A model generated the notes under the pieces. It did not search any database. It was not told where the DNA came from and was given only the letters and a program-made list of their open reading frames with translations. The position numbers were made by a program, and so were the translations under genes. Shown here piece by piece: positions 50,072-58,441 of a DNA stretch of 64,000 nt. Position 1 is the stretch's first letter, and the number at the start of each line of letters is the position of its first letter. The DNA is taken from the NCBI RefSeq assembly GCF_018603435.1, contig NZ_CP075682.1, forward strand, positions 186,001-250,000, written 5' to 3'. This DNA is from Chryseobacterium sp. ZHDP1. Lineage in GTDB: Bacteria > Bacteroidota > Bacteroidia > Flavobacteriales > Weeksellaceae.

Positions 50072-51256
50072 ATGCAGGATAATTTAATCAACCACACAAA
50101 AGATGCGTTTCGGGCATTTTTCCAATCGGAACCTGAAAGAATTTTTCTCGCTCCGGGAAGAATCAATATCATTGGAGAACACGTCGATTACAGTGACGGA
50201 TTTGTGCTTCCGGCGGCCATTGATAAATATATTTGTTTTGCTGTAAAAAAAACAGATGATGCTGCAATCTCTTTTTTTGCCAAAGATTTTAACGATTCTT
50301 TCAGTTTTGATGTTCATGAAAATCAGATTCCGGTTTCGAAGACCTGGGCAAATTATCTGTTAGGTGTTTTTAATGCCATTCAGGAATTTGGGAAAGAAGT
50401 CGAAGGATTACAGATTGCTTTCAGCAGTACGATTCCGATGGGTTCCGGTTTGTCTTCTTCAGCAGCTTTAGAATGTGGTTTTGCTTATCTTCTCAACGAA
50501 ATTTTCGATTTGCATTTAAATAAAAAAGAAATAGCGGTTATCGGTCAGAAATCCGAACATACTTTTGTAGGGGTAAAATGCGGCATTATGGATCAGTTTT
50601 CGTCAGTCTTCGGAAAAGAGCATCGGGTGATTATGCTGGATTGTAACTCTCTGGAGCATCAGTATTTTGAGGCTAATATCGATGGTTACAGTCTGGTTCT
50701 TTTCGACAGCTGTGTAAAACATACCCATCTTACTTCCGGTTACAATGACAGAAGAAGGGATGTTGACAATGGTAAAAAAATATTGGGCGAAAAATTTCCT
50801 GAAGTGAATAAATTTAGGGATTTCAGTTTTGAAATGCTGGATGAAGCAAGAGCAGAAATGGGAGAAGTTCCTTATAAAAGATGCTTTTACCTTCTCAAAG
50901 AGATTAAAAGAGTGGAAAAGGCTGCAAAAGCTTTGTCAGAAGGCAATATAGAATACCTTGGTCAACTTTTGAATGAAACCCATACCGGACTTTCGACAGA
51001 GTTTGAAGTAAGCTGTGATGAGCTCGACTTTATGGTTGAACAAACGTTAAAAGAAGAAGGCGTCTTAGGAGCGAGAATTATGGGTGGCGGTTTTGGCGGC
51101 TGCAGCATCAATCTTATCAAAGATGAAAAGGTAAATCGCGTTATTGAAAATATCACGCATCTGTATAAACAGGCTTACAATATAGACATGAAAGTCTACA
51201 AAGTAAAAATATCGGACGGAATTAATGAATACCAGAGAAATGAAATCGTCATTTAA
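50072..51256 (+). CDS. galK: Galactokinase
   Basis: GHMP kinase of 394 residues. I choose ATG 50072 (MQDNLINHTK) over an in-frame TTG twelve bases upstream. The galactokinase signature APGRINIIGEHVDYSDG is near the N terminus, the ATP loop is GSGLSSSAALE, and GARIMGGGFGGCSINL is the third GHMP motif. It phosphorylates galactose in the Leloir pathway. It overlaps the galT start. Its presence suits galactose released from branched xylan side chains or by GH97. Confidence 0.95.
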   Translation: MQDNLINHTKDAFRAFFQSEPERIFLAPGRINIIGEHVDYSDGFVLPAAIDKYICFAVKKTDDAAISFFAKDFNDSFSFDVHENQIPVSKTWANYLLGVFNAIQEFGKEVEGLQIAFSSTIPMGSGLSSSAALECGFAYLLNEIFDLHLNKKEIAVIGQKSEHTFVGVKCGIMDQFSSVFGKEHRVIMLDCNSLEHQYFEANIDGYSLVLFDSCVKHTHLTSGYNDRRRDVDNGKKILGEKFPEVNKFRDFSFEMLDEARAEMGEVPYKRCFYLLKEIKRVEKAAKALSEGNIEYLGQLLNETHTGLSTEFEVSCDELDFMVEQTLKEEGVLGARIMGGGFGGCSINLIKDEKVNRVIENITHLYKQAYNIDMKVYKVKISDGINEYQRNEIVI

Positions 51257-52268
51257 TCAGAAAAACCATCCTCACAGAAGATACAATCCGCTTTTGGACG
51301 AGTGGATTCTGGTTTCTCCGCAACGAGCGAACCGACCTTGGCAGGGGCAGACCGAAAAAACATCACACGAACAGCTTCCGGCTCACGACCCGAATTGTTA
51401 TTTATGCTCTGGAAACGTTCGGATTAACGGAGAAAAAAATCCGGATTATAAAGGCGTTTTTGTTTTTGATAATGATTTTGGCTCTTTGATGAAAGACAAT
51501 GTCGAATTTTCTGGTGAAACTTCAAATTTCTTTTTATTAAAACCTGAACGCGGGATTAATCGGGTTATCTGCTTTTCGGAAAATCATAGTCTTACGTTGC
51601 CCGATATGGAAGTTAATGACATTAAAGCAGTCGTTGATGTGTGGCAGAAACAGTATGAGGAACTGGGAAATCTCGATTACATCAATCACGTTCAGATTTT
51701 TGAAAATAAAGGTCAGGTGATGGGTTGCAGCAATCCGCATCCGCATGGGCAGATCTGGGCACAGTCTTCAATTCCTTCTATGGTATTAAAAACGCAGGAA
51801 AATCTTAAAAGATATTTTGAAAAAAACGGCACTTCTCTTTTAGAAGATTATGTAAAAAAAGAGTTGGAAGCCGATGAAAGAGTCATTTTAGAAAATGAGG
51901 ATTTTGCTGCATTAGTTCCTTTCTGGGCAATATGGCCTTACGAAACGATGATTGTAAGCAAAAGAAAAACTGAAAATTTACTTGAGTTTTCCGAAAAACA
52001 AAAGCTTTCTTTGGCATCAATAATAAAAGATTTAACCACGAAATACGACAACCTTTTTAATACTTCATTTCCCTATTCAGCAGGGATTCATCAATCGCCA
52101 ACCGACGGAGAATCTCATCCGGAGTGGCATTTTCATATGCATTTTTATCCGCCTTTGCTGAGAAGTGCAGCAGTGAAAAAATTTATGGTCGGTTATGAAA
52201 TGCTTGCCGAAGCTCAGCGTGATATCACACCGGAGCAAAGTGCAGAGATATTAAAGAATCTTCCTTAA
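51240..52268 (+). CDS. galT: Galactose-1-phosphate uridylyltransferase
   Basis: GalT of 342 residues from ATG 51240 (MKSSFNQKNHPHRRYNPL); an in-frame ATG at 51225 adds five residues. Both overlap the galK 3' end, so translation is coupled. Features are NPLLDEWILVSPQRANRPWQ, the zinc-site YLCSGNVRING, the catalytic HPH in SNPHPHGQIWA, and HPEWHFHMHFYPP. It exchanges UMP between UDP-glucose and galactose-1-phosphate. galE is not in the window. Confidence 0.95.
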   Translation: MKSSFNQKNHPHRRYNPLLDEWILVSPQRANRPWQGQTEKTSHEQLPAHDPNCYLCSGNVRINGEKNPDYKGVFVFDNDFGSLMKDNVEFSGETSNFFLLKPERGINRVICFSENHSLTLPDMEVNDIKAVVDVWQKQYEELGNLDYINHVQIFENKGQVMGCSNPHPHGQIWAQSSIPSMVLKTQENLKRYFEKNGTSLLEDYVKKELEADERVILENEDFAALVPFWAIWPYETMIVSKRKTENLLEFSEKQKLSLASIIKDLTTKYDNLFNTSFPYSAGIHQSPTDGESHPEWHFHMHFYPPLLRSAAVKKFMVGYEMLAEAQRDITPEQSAEILKNLP

Positions 52269-52284
52269 AAATAAAATATACCCA

Positions 52285-53193
52285 TCATATATTAACATTT
52301 TCCCGATACTGAACAGGAGTTAATCCAACAATTTTTTTGAATAATCTTGTAAAGTAAGAAGGACTTTCAAATCCCAGATCATAAGCTATTCCGGAAACAT
52401 TGTTTTCTGAACTTAACAGTAGATTTTTAGCTTCTTTAATCAAATAAATATGAATATGCTCCAAAGCTGTTTTTCCGGTTTCCTGCTTTAGTACATCACT
52501 CAGATAACGCGTGGAAACAGAAAGTTTATCCGCAAGGTAATTAACGGTTGGCAGCCCATCTTTTAAGTGCAGGTCTTTTTCAAAATAATTATCTACCACT
52601 TTCTGGAATTTTTTGACCATCGTTCCTGATACATTGATACTTCTGTCGATAAACTGTCTCTTATAAAACCGGTCAGAATATTTAAGAATAGAATCTATGT
52701 GCGACAGAATGATCTCACGGCTGAATTCATCCGGATTTTCATCATATTCTTTCCGGATTTTATAATATAATTCCCACAATATCAGTTCTTCACCGGGAGA
52801 AATGTGCAACGCTTCATTGATTTCATATTCGAAATAACCGTATTTTTTTATCTGTTCGTAAAGATGATGTCCGGAAAGATAATCTTCGTGGAAAAACATC
52901 ACAAAACCTTTTTCTGCAAACTGTACATTGCTTACTTCAATGATTTGACGCGGCTTCATAAAAACTGCCGAACCGTTGCTGTGGTCATATTTGGTCTTCC
53001 CGTACAAAACGTGTCCTGATTTTATCTTTTTCAGCGCAACCATATAAAAATCACCGGTAAAACGGTCTTCTCCTACAGAATACGTCATTAATTCTTTACA
53101 CGTCATAAGACTTATCAGCGGATGTTTCGGCATCTCAAAGCCACTTTTCTCGTGAAGTTCAGTGATGCTTTTATAATGGTTGATTTTTTCCAT
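52285..53193 (-). CDS. AraC-family transcriptional regulator
   Basis: A 302-residue regulator with an N-terminal sensing domain (about 1-180; MKPRQIIEVSNVQF) and a C-terminal double HTH of AraC type (VNYLADKLSVSTRYLSDVLK, GIAYDLGFESPSYFTRLFKK). It is divergent from the SDR gene at 53347 and convergent with galT. It is clearly paralogous to the frameshifted regulator at 55063 over its whole length (FYKRQF, SREIILSHI, SILKY and RYLSD are shared). It most likely controls the adjacent SDR and hydrolase genes; a role in sugar use has no support. Confidence 0.9.
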   Translation of the reverse strand: MEKINHYKSITELHEKSGFEMPKHPLISLMTCKELMTYSVGEDRFTGDFYMVALKKIKSGHVLYGKTKYDHSNGSAVFMKPRQIIEVSNVQFAEKGFVMFFHEDYLSGHHLYEQIKKYGYFEYEINEALHISPGEELILWELYYKIRKEYDENPDEFSREIILSHIDSILKYSDRFYKRQFIDRSINVSGTMVKKFQKVVDNYFEKDLHLKDGLPTVNYLADKLSVSTRYLSDVLKQETGKTALEHIHIYLIKEAKNLLLSSENNVSGIAYDLGFESPSYFTRLFKKIVGLTPVQYRENVNI

Positions 53194-53295
53194 AGTTTAC
53201 TTTTTATTGACGTTTTACCATATTAAATGTCTCGTTTCGTATTTCTGTGCTATACTTCCGCTCATTTGTGTTAGAGCTTCGGGAGTTCATCCGCC

Positions 53296-53303
53296 TAACT
53301 TTG
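53296..53303 (+). promoter_or_regulatory. -7 box of the SDR gene
   Basis: TAACTTTG, a match to TAnnTTTG, 43 bases before the SDR start in the intergenic region shared with the divergent AraC gene. A well-spaced TTG is not present. Confidence 0.5.
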
Positions 53304-53346
53304 TCCTATCAAAATTAAACAAATAAACATTTAAAATTTTAACAAA

Positions 53347-54171
53347 ATGCAAAAAACAATTTTTATTACAGGAGCATCAAAAGGATTCGGAAAACTATGG
53401 GCAGAAGCACTCTTAAAAAGAGGAGACAGAGTGGCAGCTTCAGCAAGAAATATTTCTGCTTTAGATGATTTGAAAACACAATACGGCGATCAGATTTTAC
53501 CATTGCAGCTGGATGTCAATAATAGAACAGAAGTCTTTGAAGTTGTCGCAAAAATAGAGGAACATTTCGGAAAAATTGATGTTTTAATTAACAATGCAGG
53601 CTTCGGATTATTCGGAACCACTGAAGAAACTTCGGAACAACAGGCAAGAGAACAGATGGAAACCAATTTCTTCGGCTCTCTTTGGGTGGCGCAGGCTGTT
53701 TTACCGGTGATGAGAAAACAAAAAAGCGGGCATATTATTCAGGTTTCCAGCTTTTTAGGATTGACGACTTTACCATTGTTAGGCTTGTACAATGCTTCAA
53801 AGTTTGCTGTGGAGGGGCTTATAGAAACCATAGGAAGCGAAACGGCACATCTGGGAATTAAAACAACTTTAATTGAGCCAAATGGTTTTGCAACAGATTG
53901 GGCAGGATCTTCGGCGGTTCAGACTTCTTCGGAAATTACAGATTATAATCCGGTGCGTGCTGCGTTTGCGGAGTCCGGCGACAATCCTGAAACCTGGGGA
54001 AAACCGGAAGCTACCGTTCAGCCAATTTTGGATATTATCGACAATGGGAATCCACCAAAAAGAGTATTATTCGGTAAAATTGCCTATCATGTTGTAAGCG
54101 AAGTGTATAAAAAACGTCTGGAAGATATTGAAAACTGGAAAGAAGTAAGCATTGCAGCACACGGACATTAA
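53347..54171 (+). CDS. SDR-family oxidoreductase
   Basis: Classical short-chain dehydrogenase of 274 residues: TGASKGFG for the cofactor, DVLINNAGFGLFG, Ser in QVSSFLG and Y148/K152 in LYNASK. The substrate is unknown; the family covers retinol-, steroid- and ketoacyl-like reductases. It lies between two AraC paralogs and 30 bases before an alpha/beta hydrolase gene, so these two enzymes probably form a small stress- or xenobiotic-response operon of the type common near AraC regulators. Confidence 0.88.
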   Translation: MQKTIFITGASKGFGKLWAEALLKRGDRVAASARNISALDDLKTQYGDQILPLQLDVNNRTEVFEVVAKIEEHFGKIDVLINNAGFGLFGTTEETSEQQAREQMETNFFGSLWVAQAVLPVMRKQKSGHIIQVSSFLGLTTLPLLGLYNASKFAVEGLIETIGSETAHLGIKTTLIEPNGFATDWAGSSAVQTSSEITDYNPVRAAFAESGDNPETWGKPEATVQPILDIIDNGNPPKRVLFGKIAYHVVSEVYKKRLEDIENWKEVSIAAHGH

Positions 54172-54201
54172 TTTAATATACAACCATAAAATTCTATCAC
54201 A

Positions 54202-55035
54202 ATGAAAATAGCATTAACAGCAGAAACCCAATTTGCAGAGATTAACCATAATAAAATTGCCTATCGAAGATTCGGAGAAGGAACGCCATTATTTTTCATC
54301 AACCGGTTCCGAGGAATTCTGGACACGTGGGATCCTCTTTTTGTGGATGCTCTGGCGGAAAAAAATACCGTAATTCTTTTTGATTATCCGGGAATTGGAA
54401 ATTCCGAAGGCGATCTGCCTCTGAATATTTTTGAAGTTGCAGAAACCGTTCCCGCACTTGCCGATTATCTGGGAATCGACAAATTCAATATATTAGGCTG
54501 GTCTTATGGCGGATTGGTAACCCAAACGGTAATGTTTCAGAATCCGGAACGGGTATTGAAAACTGTTTTAATAGGAACTAATCCTCCCGGAGAAAATGAA
54601 ATCGTAATAGAACCCGTTTTTTTCGAGCATGCTTTGAAACCTGAAAACAATCTGGAAGACGAATACTATCTTTTCTTCGAACCGGCTTCGGAAAGAAGCA
54701 GAAAGGCAGCCAAAGAATCACACGACAGAATTGCACAGCGACTTAACAGAGCATTGATTCCTTCTACACCGGAAGTTTTCCAAAGGTACTTTGCAGGTTC
54801 CGGATCTTTTAAAGAAGACCAACTGAATTTCCGCGAAGGATACAAAACTTTGAAAACGCCGGTTCTGGTGATTTCGGGAGACCATGACATTAGTTTTGCC
54901 ACTGAAAATTGGTTTCCCTTAATGAAAAATGCACCTACAATGCAGCATATCATTTTAAATGATGCCGGACACGGACCGCAACATCAGTATCCTGAAATTA
55001 CGGCGGGTTACATCAATCTTTTCCTGAGTAAATAA
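54202..55035 (+). CDS. Alpha/beta hydrolase
   Basis: A 277-residue alpha/beta-fold hydrolase without signal peptide. The nucleophile elbow is GWSYGG with S101. The late Asp lies in VLVISGDHDISF and the His in NDAGHGPQHQYP, completing the triad. The oxyanion region FINRFRG departs from the common HG. The substrate is unknown. It is co-oriented with the SDR gene upstream and the AraC gene downstream. Confidence 0.88.
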   Translation: MKIALTAETQFAEINHNKIAYRRFGEGTPLFFINRFRGILDTWDPLFVDALAEKNTVILFDYPGIGNSEGDLPLNIFEVAETVPALADYLGIDKFNILGWSYGGLVTQTVMFQNPERVLKTVLIGTNPPGENEIVIEPVFFEHALKPENNLEDEYYLFFEPASERSRKAAKESHDRIAQRLNRALIPSTPEVFQRYFAGSGSFKEDQLNFREGYKTLKTPVLVISGDHDISFATENWFPLMKNAPTMQHIILNDAGHGPQHQYPEITAGYINLFLSK

Positions 55036-55062
55036 TTATTTTTTACAGTTAAAATTCAGCCG

Positions 55063-55952
55063 ATGAAACACTATAAAACCCTGACAGATCTTCATTCAGA
55101 TAACGGATGGAGCGCTCCGGAAAGTCCGCTTTTCAGTGTAGTCGGCTGTCTGTCCGAATGCACTTTAGGGAATCGGGAATTCACGACAGATGGCTATATT
55201 ATTGCTTTTAAGAAAATAAAATCGGGCGTTTTTATGTATGGAAGAACGCCCTATGATCACAACAATGGCAGTCTGTTTTTCGCAAAGCCGCGACAAATGA
55301 TCGAAATGAAAGATTTGCATTTTGAAGAAAATGGCTATATGCTGCTGATTCATGAAGATTATCTTAAGGGTCACGAGCTTTTCAGTACAATAGAGCAATA
55401 TAGCTTTTTTGATTATGAAGTGACGGAAGCGCTCCATCTTTCCCCAAAAGAAGAGCAGATTATTCTTGAACTGAAGGATAAAATTCACAAAGAATATTTC
55501 AATAATCCGGACGAATACAGCCGTGAGATTATTCTCAGCCATATTTCATCTATTCTGAAATATGCACAGCGGTTTTACAAAAGACAATTCGTCGATCATT
55601 CCCAGATAAAAGGAAAAATGATTTCGAAATTTAACGCCGCCTTAAAGAATTACATCAATGAAGGTAAATTGGAGCATAACGGACTTCCCACTGTTGCACA
55701 ATTAGCAGAGCAGCTTTTTGTTTCTCCACGTTATCTCAGCGATTTATTGAAACAGGAAACAGGAAAAACAGCAATGGAACTCATTCATATTTTTCTGATT
55801 TCCGAAGCCAAAAATCTTTTAAGACTTAAAGAAAAACGCATTACAGAAATTGCTTTTCAGCTTGGTTTGAAAATGCATCCTACTTCACGAGACTGTTTAA
55901 AAAACAGACAGGAATGAAGCCCATGGAATTTAAAAACATGAGTTTGAATTAA
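55063..55952 (+). pseudogene. AraC-family regulator with one-base frameshift near the C terminus
   Basis: The frame from ATG 55063 codes for a full AraC-type protein up to ITEIAFQLGL at about 55869, then diverges and stops at 55917. Shifting frame gives FENASYFTRLFKKQTGMKP and EFKNMSLN ending at 55952, exactly the expected end of the second HTH. The change is one base missing in a T run (GGTTTGAAAAT where GGTTTTGAAAAT would keep the frame). It is paralogous to the regulator at 52285. It is either a recent loss-of-function mutation or a homopolymer sequencing error. Confidence 0.88.
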
Positions 55953-56161
55953 AGATAATGAACCGTTTACAAACCTTTTTTCAGTTGAAAAGAAGTCATA
56001 GTTTTTAGTTTTAGTGGCTATATAAATATACGAAATTTATTTAAAATTTAATGGGTGAAAGACTGTGAGATTTATGTTAGATGAGTTTAAATTGGTCTTT
56101 TTAGCTGTAACCGATAAAAAATTTTCTGAAATTATTTTTTTTATTTTGTTTACTCACATAG

Positions 56162-56169
56162 TATATTTG
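56162..56169 (+). promoter_or_regulatory. -7 box upstream of the DUF6150 gene
   Basis: TATATTTG, an exact TAnnTTTG match, 58 bases before the DUF6150 start. The rest of the 275-base AT-rich gap after the AraC gene shows nothing recognisable. Confidence 0.45.
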
Positions 56170-56227
56170 TAATTTATTTTCAATCATAATTTTATCTGTT
56201 TAATAAAAGCATAAAAATCATTTAAAA

Positions 56228-56503
56228 ATGGCAAGAATATATCAGACCGCATCTATGGGAGAAGCGCATATAAGAGTTGCGATTGTAAGCAGGGGAGATG
56301 CAGATTTATTAGTTCATAGAGTTTCTTCCTGGGGGTCGGCTAAAGGGGATGCACTTTGGTTTATAACTCGTAATAAACAAGATGCTGATTTTTTGATATT
56401 CTTTACTTCTCAGGGAATGGCGGATGTGAAAATATGCTTTGTAGACTCTTATGGTGAAGCGGGATGGCAGAAGGAAAGTCGATTTAAGGGAAGATTTGCT
56501 TGA
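56228..56503 (+). CDS. DUF6150 family small protein
   Basis: A 91-residue soluble protein. [51 protein letters not shown] and [20 protein letters not shown] match my memory of the DUF6150 family found widely in Bacteroidota. Function is unknown. It has no signal peptide. It sits next to the DUF2911 remnant and the retron. Confidence 0.82.
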
Positions 56504-56545
56504 TAAAAGTAGGAAGAAATCTTCAGCCTTTCATTATATTTTCCT

Positions 56546-56838
56546 GTATTTCGTGAAAAATACGCTGGATAAAGAAATTAGCGTTCAGGGTAAACAACTT
56601 CCTGCCGGAAAGTACAGCTTTTTCTTGATTCCTAGAGAAAGCGGAACTTGGGCTGCTATCTTTAACAAAGAGCCAAAACAATGGGGCGCTCACAAATACG
56701 AACAGGTAAAAAATGCTTTGTGTATAGATATAAAAAAAAGCACTGCCTGCAAAACAGGAAGCTCTGGTTTCCAAAATAAATAAGAACGGACTCTCGATGG
56801 ATTGGGATAAAATCTCGGTTCCTGTGGAGATTAAGTAA
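56546..56838 (+). pseudogene. Decayed DUF2911 gene (5' lost, frameshifted)
   Basis: One frame reads [20 protein letters not shown], then [19 protein letters not shown] and [20 protein letters not shown], matching the DUF2911 core. After an A-rich run near 56730-56750 the homology continues in another frame as [20 protein letters not shown] then VPVEIK and stop at 56838, the usual C terminus. The N-terminal half with signal peptide is missing and no start with family similarity exists upstream. It lies directly beside the retron island and may be a remnant of rearrangement there. Confidence 0.75.
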
Positions 56839-56857
56839 GTTTGAATATGAAGTTTGA

Positions 56858-56882
56858 AATCTCGGTTGTCTGGGATTTTTTT
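56858..56882 (+). terminator. Terminator-like hairpin between DUF2911 remnant and retron
   Basis: AATCTCGG pairs with CTGGGATT (eight pairs including two G-T) around TTGT and runs into TTTTT. It would stop + strand transcription before the convergent reverse transcriptase gene. Confidence 0.6.
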
Positions 56883-56888
56883 GTTTAA

Positions 56889-57950
56889 TTATTTAACTTT
56901 GTTATAAATCTCTTGCAAATCTTTTTTATATTTTTTTAATTCTAAATCATCAGGATTAAGATTTAGACCGTATTGTATTCTACCTAATAAATGAGGAATG
57001 TAATTTTCTCTTTTTTCTTGAATTCTTTCTAAATGAGATTCTATTCCAAATCTATTTATAAAATACATTTTTTGTCTAATTTCATTTCTTTGTTGCTTAG
57101 GTAATTGCATTTTATTATTAACAACTACACCGGAAATTATCTGTGGTATATTTTGTTTCATAAAATTTACTTTCTTAGGATTTAGTTTTAAACCTAATTT
57201 TTCTAATTCTTTGTTTACAAAATCAATAATATCTTCTGAAGGAATTTTGTCACCTGAAAATGCTAAATCATCAGCATAGCGAGTATATTTAATTTTATTG
57301 TTGCAGAATTTACCTATATTATTATCAAAATCTTTTAAAATGAGGTTAGATAAATAAGGACTTGTTGATGCGCCTTGTGGAAGATATCTTTGACTGTCAT
57401 CAAATTTTTCTTGTTTATCACAATATGTCGTTAGAGTTGACAGATAGTAGCTTACTTCGTCAGAATATCCTAATTGTAAAAAGAAATTTTTAATCAATTC
57501 AAATTTGATTGAAGGAAAAAAATCCTGTAAGTCAAGTGTCAATATTTCTTTTTCATTAACATGATATTTCAAATACTCTATTATACTCTTTTTTGGGATA
57601 TAACTTTTACAATATTTACTCACTTTTTGAGTATATAATATCTCTTTTAAAATAAAATTTTGTATCTCTTTTAAGCTTGGTAGTGGCTCAGATATAGATC
57701 TTAAGTTTCCATTTCTTTTTTTTATCTTAAAATGTCGATAAAAAAAACTTGTTGAAATCATTGACCTTGTAAGATAACTTTGACTATATCCAACTAATGC
57801 GGACAAGTGATTTATACTATAAATCACAGGAAGATTTTTATTAAGTAAAGGTTCTGAATACTTAAGACATTTTTCAATATATTCTTCAGAATAACCACTT
57901 GAAATGGCTAACTCAGTAAATTTTTTTTTATAGCTATTAGTTTTTTCCAT
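56889..57950 (-). CDS. Retron-type reverse transcriptase
   Basis: A 353-residue reverse transcriptase in which nearly the whole length is the RT domain with no maturase or endonuclease part, typical of retron RTs. Motif A is LTLDLQDFFPSI (D140), motif B LPQGASTSPYLSN and motif C YTRYADDLAFSG (YADD 225-228). The region-X motif NAxxH appears as YLKYH (126-130), keeping the His. The VTG motif of the thumb is ISG (272-274) in QIISGVVVN. It is last in a minus-strand cluster of HTH, PRTase-like and winged-helix-like genes and is directly preceded by a structured non-coding stretch, the expected place of msr-msd. Probable anti-phage system. Confidence 0.92.
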   Translation of the reverse strand: MEKTNSYKKKFTELAISSGYSEEYIEKCLKYSEPLLNKNLPVIYSINHLSALVGYSQSYLTRSMISTSFFYRHFKIKKRNGNLRSISEPLPSLKEIQNFILKEILYTQKVSKYCKSYIPKKSIIEYLKYHVNEKEILTLDLQDFFPSIKFELIKNFFLQLGYSDEVSYYLSTLTTYCDKQEKFDDSQRYLPQGASTSPYLSNLILKDFDNNIGKFCNNKIKYTRYADDLAFSGDKIPSEDIIDFVNKELEKLGLKLNPKKVNFMKQNIPQIISGVVVNNKMQLPKQQRNEIRQKMYFINRFGIESHLERIQEKRENYIPHLLGRIQYGLNLNPDDLELKKYKKDLQEIYNKVK

Positions 57951-57959
57951 ATTTAGATT

Positions 57960-58112
57960 TCCTTTAGCTGGGAGTATTAGAAATTACCAATACTCCCATA
58001 GCGGAAAAATGAGCTTTAACGGAACAAATACCTACTGGATTTTGTTACGTTATAAGCTCATTGAGCTTGAAAATAAGTTCCCAATAAGGGGTAGAAGACA
58101 TCTCATCCCAAT
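57960..58112 (-). ncRNA. Candidate retron msr-msd non-coding RNA
   Basis: The 166-base gap between the winged-helix-like gene and the RT start carries no frame but has strong secondary structure. Hairpin 1 (58008-58062) has 22 pairs: arms AATGAGCTT/AAGCTCATT, TAACG/CGTTA, AACAAA/TTTGTT and CC/GG with loop AGTA, interrupted by small bulges. Hairpin 2 (57970-57997) is a perfect nine-pair stem GGGAGTATT/AATACTCCC with a 10-base loop. An alternative pairing of TGGGA and CCTT near 58090 with TCCCA and AAGG near 57965 could form the a1/a2 stem. The branching G and exact ends cannot be set by eye. Confidence 0.7.
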
Positions 58113-58116
58113 ATTT

Positions 58117-58431
58117 TTAAAAAGATAATTCTTTTAAATTAGGCAAATATATAAAATCTTTATCTATTTTTTTTATTTTAGATTTATTTTCTTTGATAAT
58201 CCAATTATTTTTATCTCTTTCTTTAAAATCTTCAGTTAGTGTTGAGAGAAGTTGTGTACCAATTTCGGTTAGTACAATATTGTCCTCTATGTATTCTGCA
58301 TAATTATCTGCTATCACTTTACATGTCAAGTCTGCAATTTCAGAAAATCTCAGTCCTTCATGAGTTAATCTTTTTACATTGCCATTGTTTTTAATGATTT
58401 CTAGCAAAAGATAAATGTGTTTATTTTTCAT
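58117..58431 (-). CDS. Small winged-helix-like retron accessory protein
   Basis: A 104-residue protein. The pattern IYLLLEIIKNNGNVKRLTHE, then GLRFSEIADLTCKVIADNYA and IVLTEIGTQLL, resembles a winged-helix DNA-binding domain with the wing strand ending in LTEIG. The C terminus is charged (KENKSKIKKIDKDF). It lies 10 bases after the PRTase-like gene and just before the non-coding RNA. From memory, type III retrons carry a winged-helix protein with a PRTase-like protein. The fold is inferred from pattern only. Confidence 0.68.
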   Translation of the reverse strand: MKNKHIYLLLEIIKNNGNVKRLTHEGLRFSEIADLTCKVIADNYAEYIEDNIVLTEIGTQLLSTLTEDFKERDKNNWIIKENKSKIKKIDKDFIYLPNLKELSF

Positions 58432-58441
58432 AAGTCATAAG

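Noticed and set aside
56228..56783. DUF6150 and DUF2911 sequences as one fusion protein
   Set aside because: The DUF6150 frame ends in its natural GRFA-stop at 56503 and the DUF2911 homology starts in another frame with its N-terminal half missing.
56889..57950. Group II intron maturase as identity of the RT
   Set aside because: There is no maturase (X/thumb extension with DNA-binding or endonuclease) domain, the length is 353 residues, and the partner genes fit a retron.
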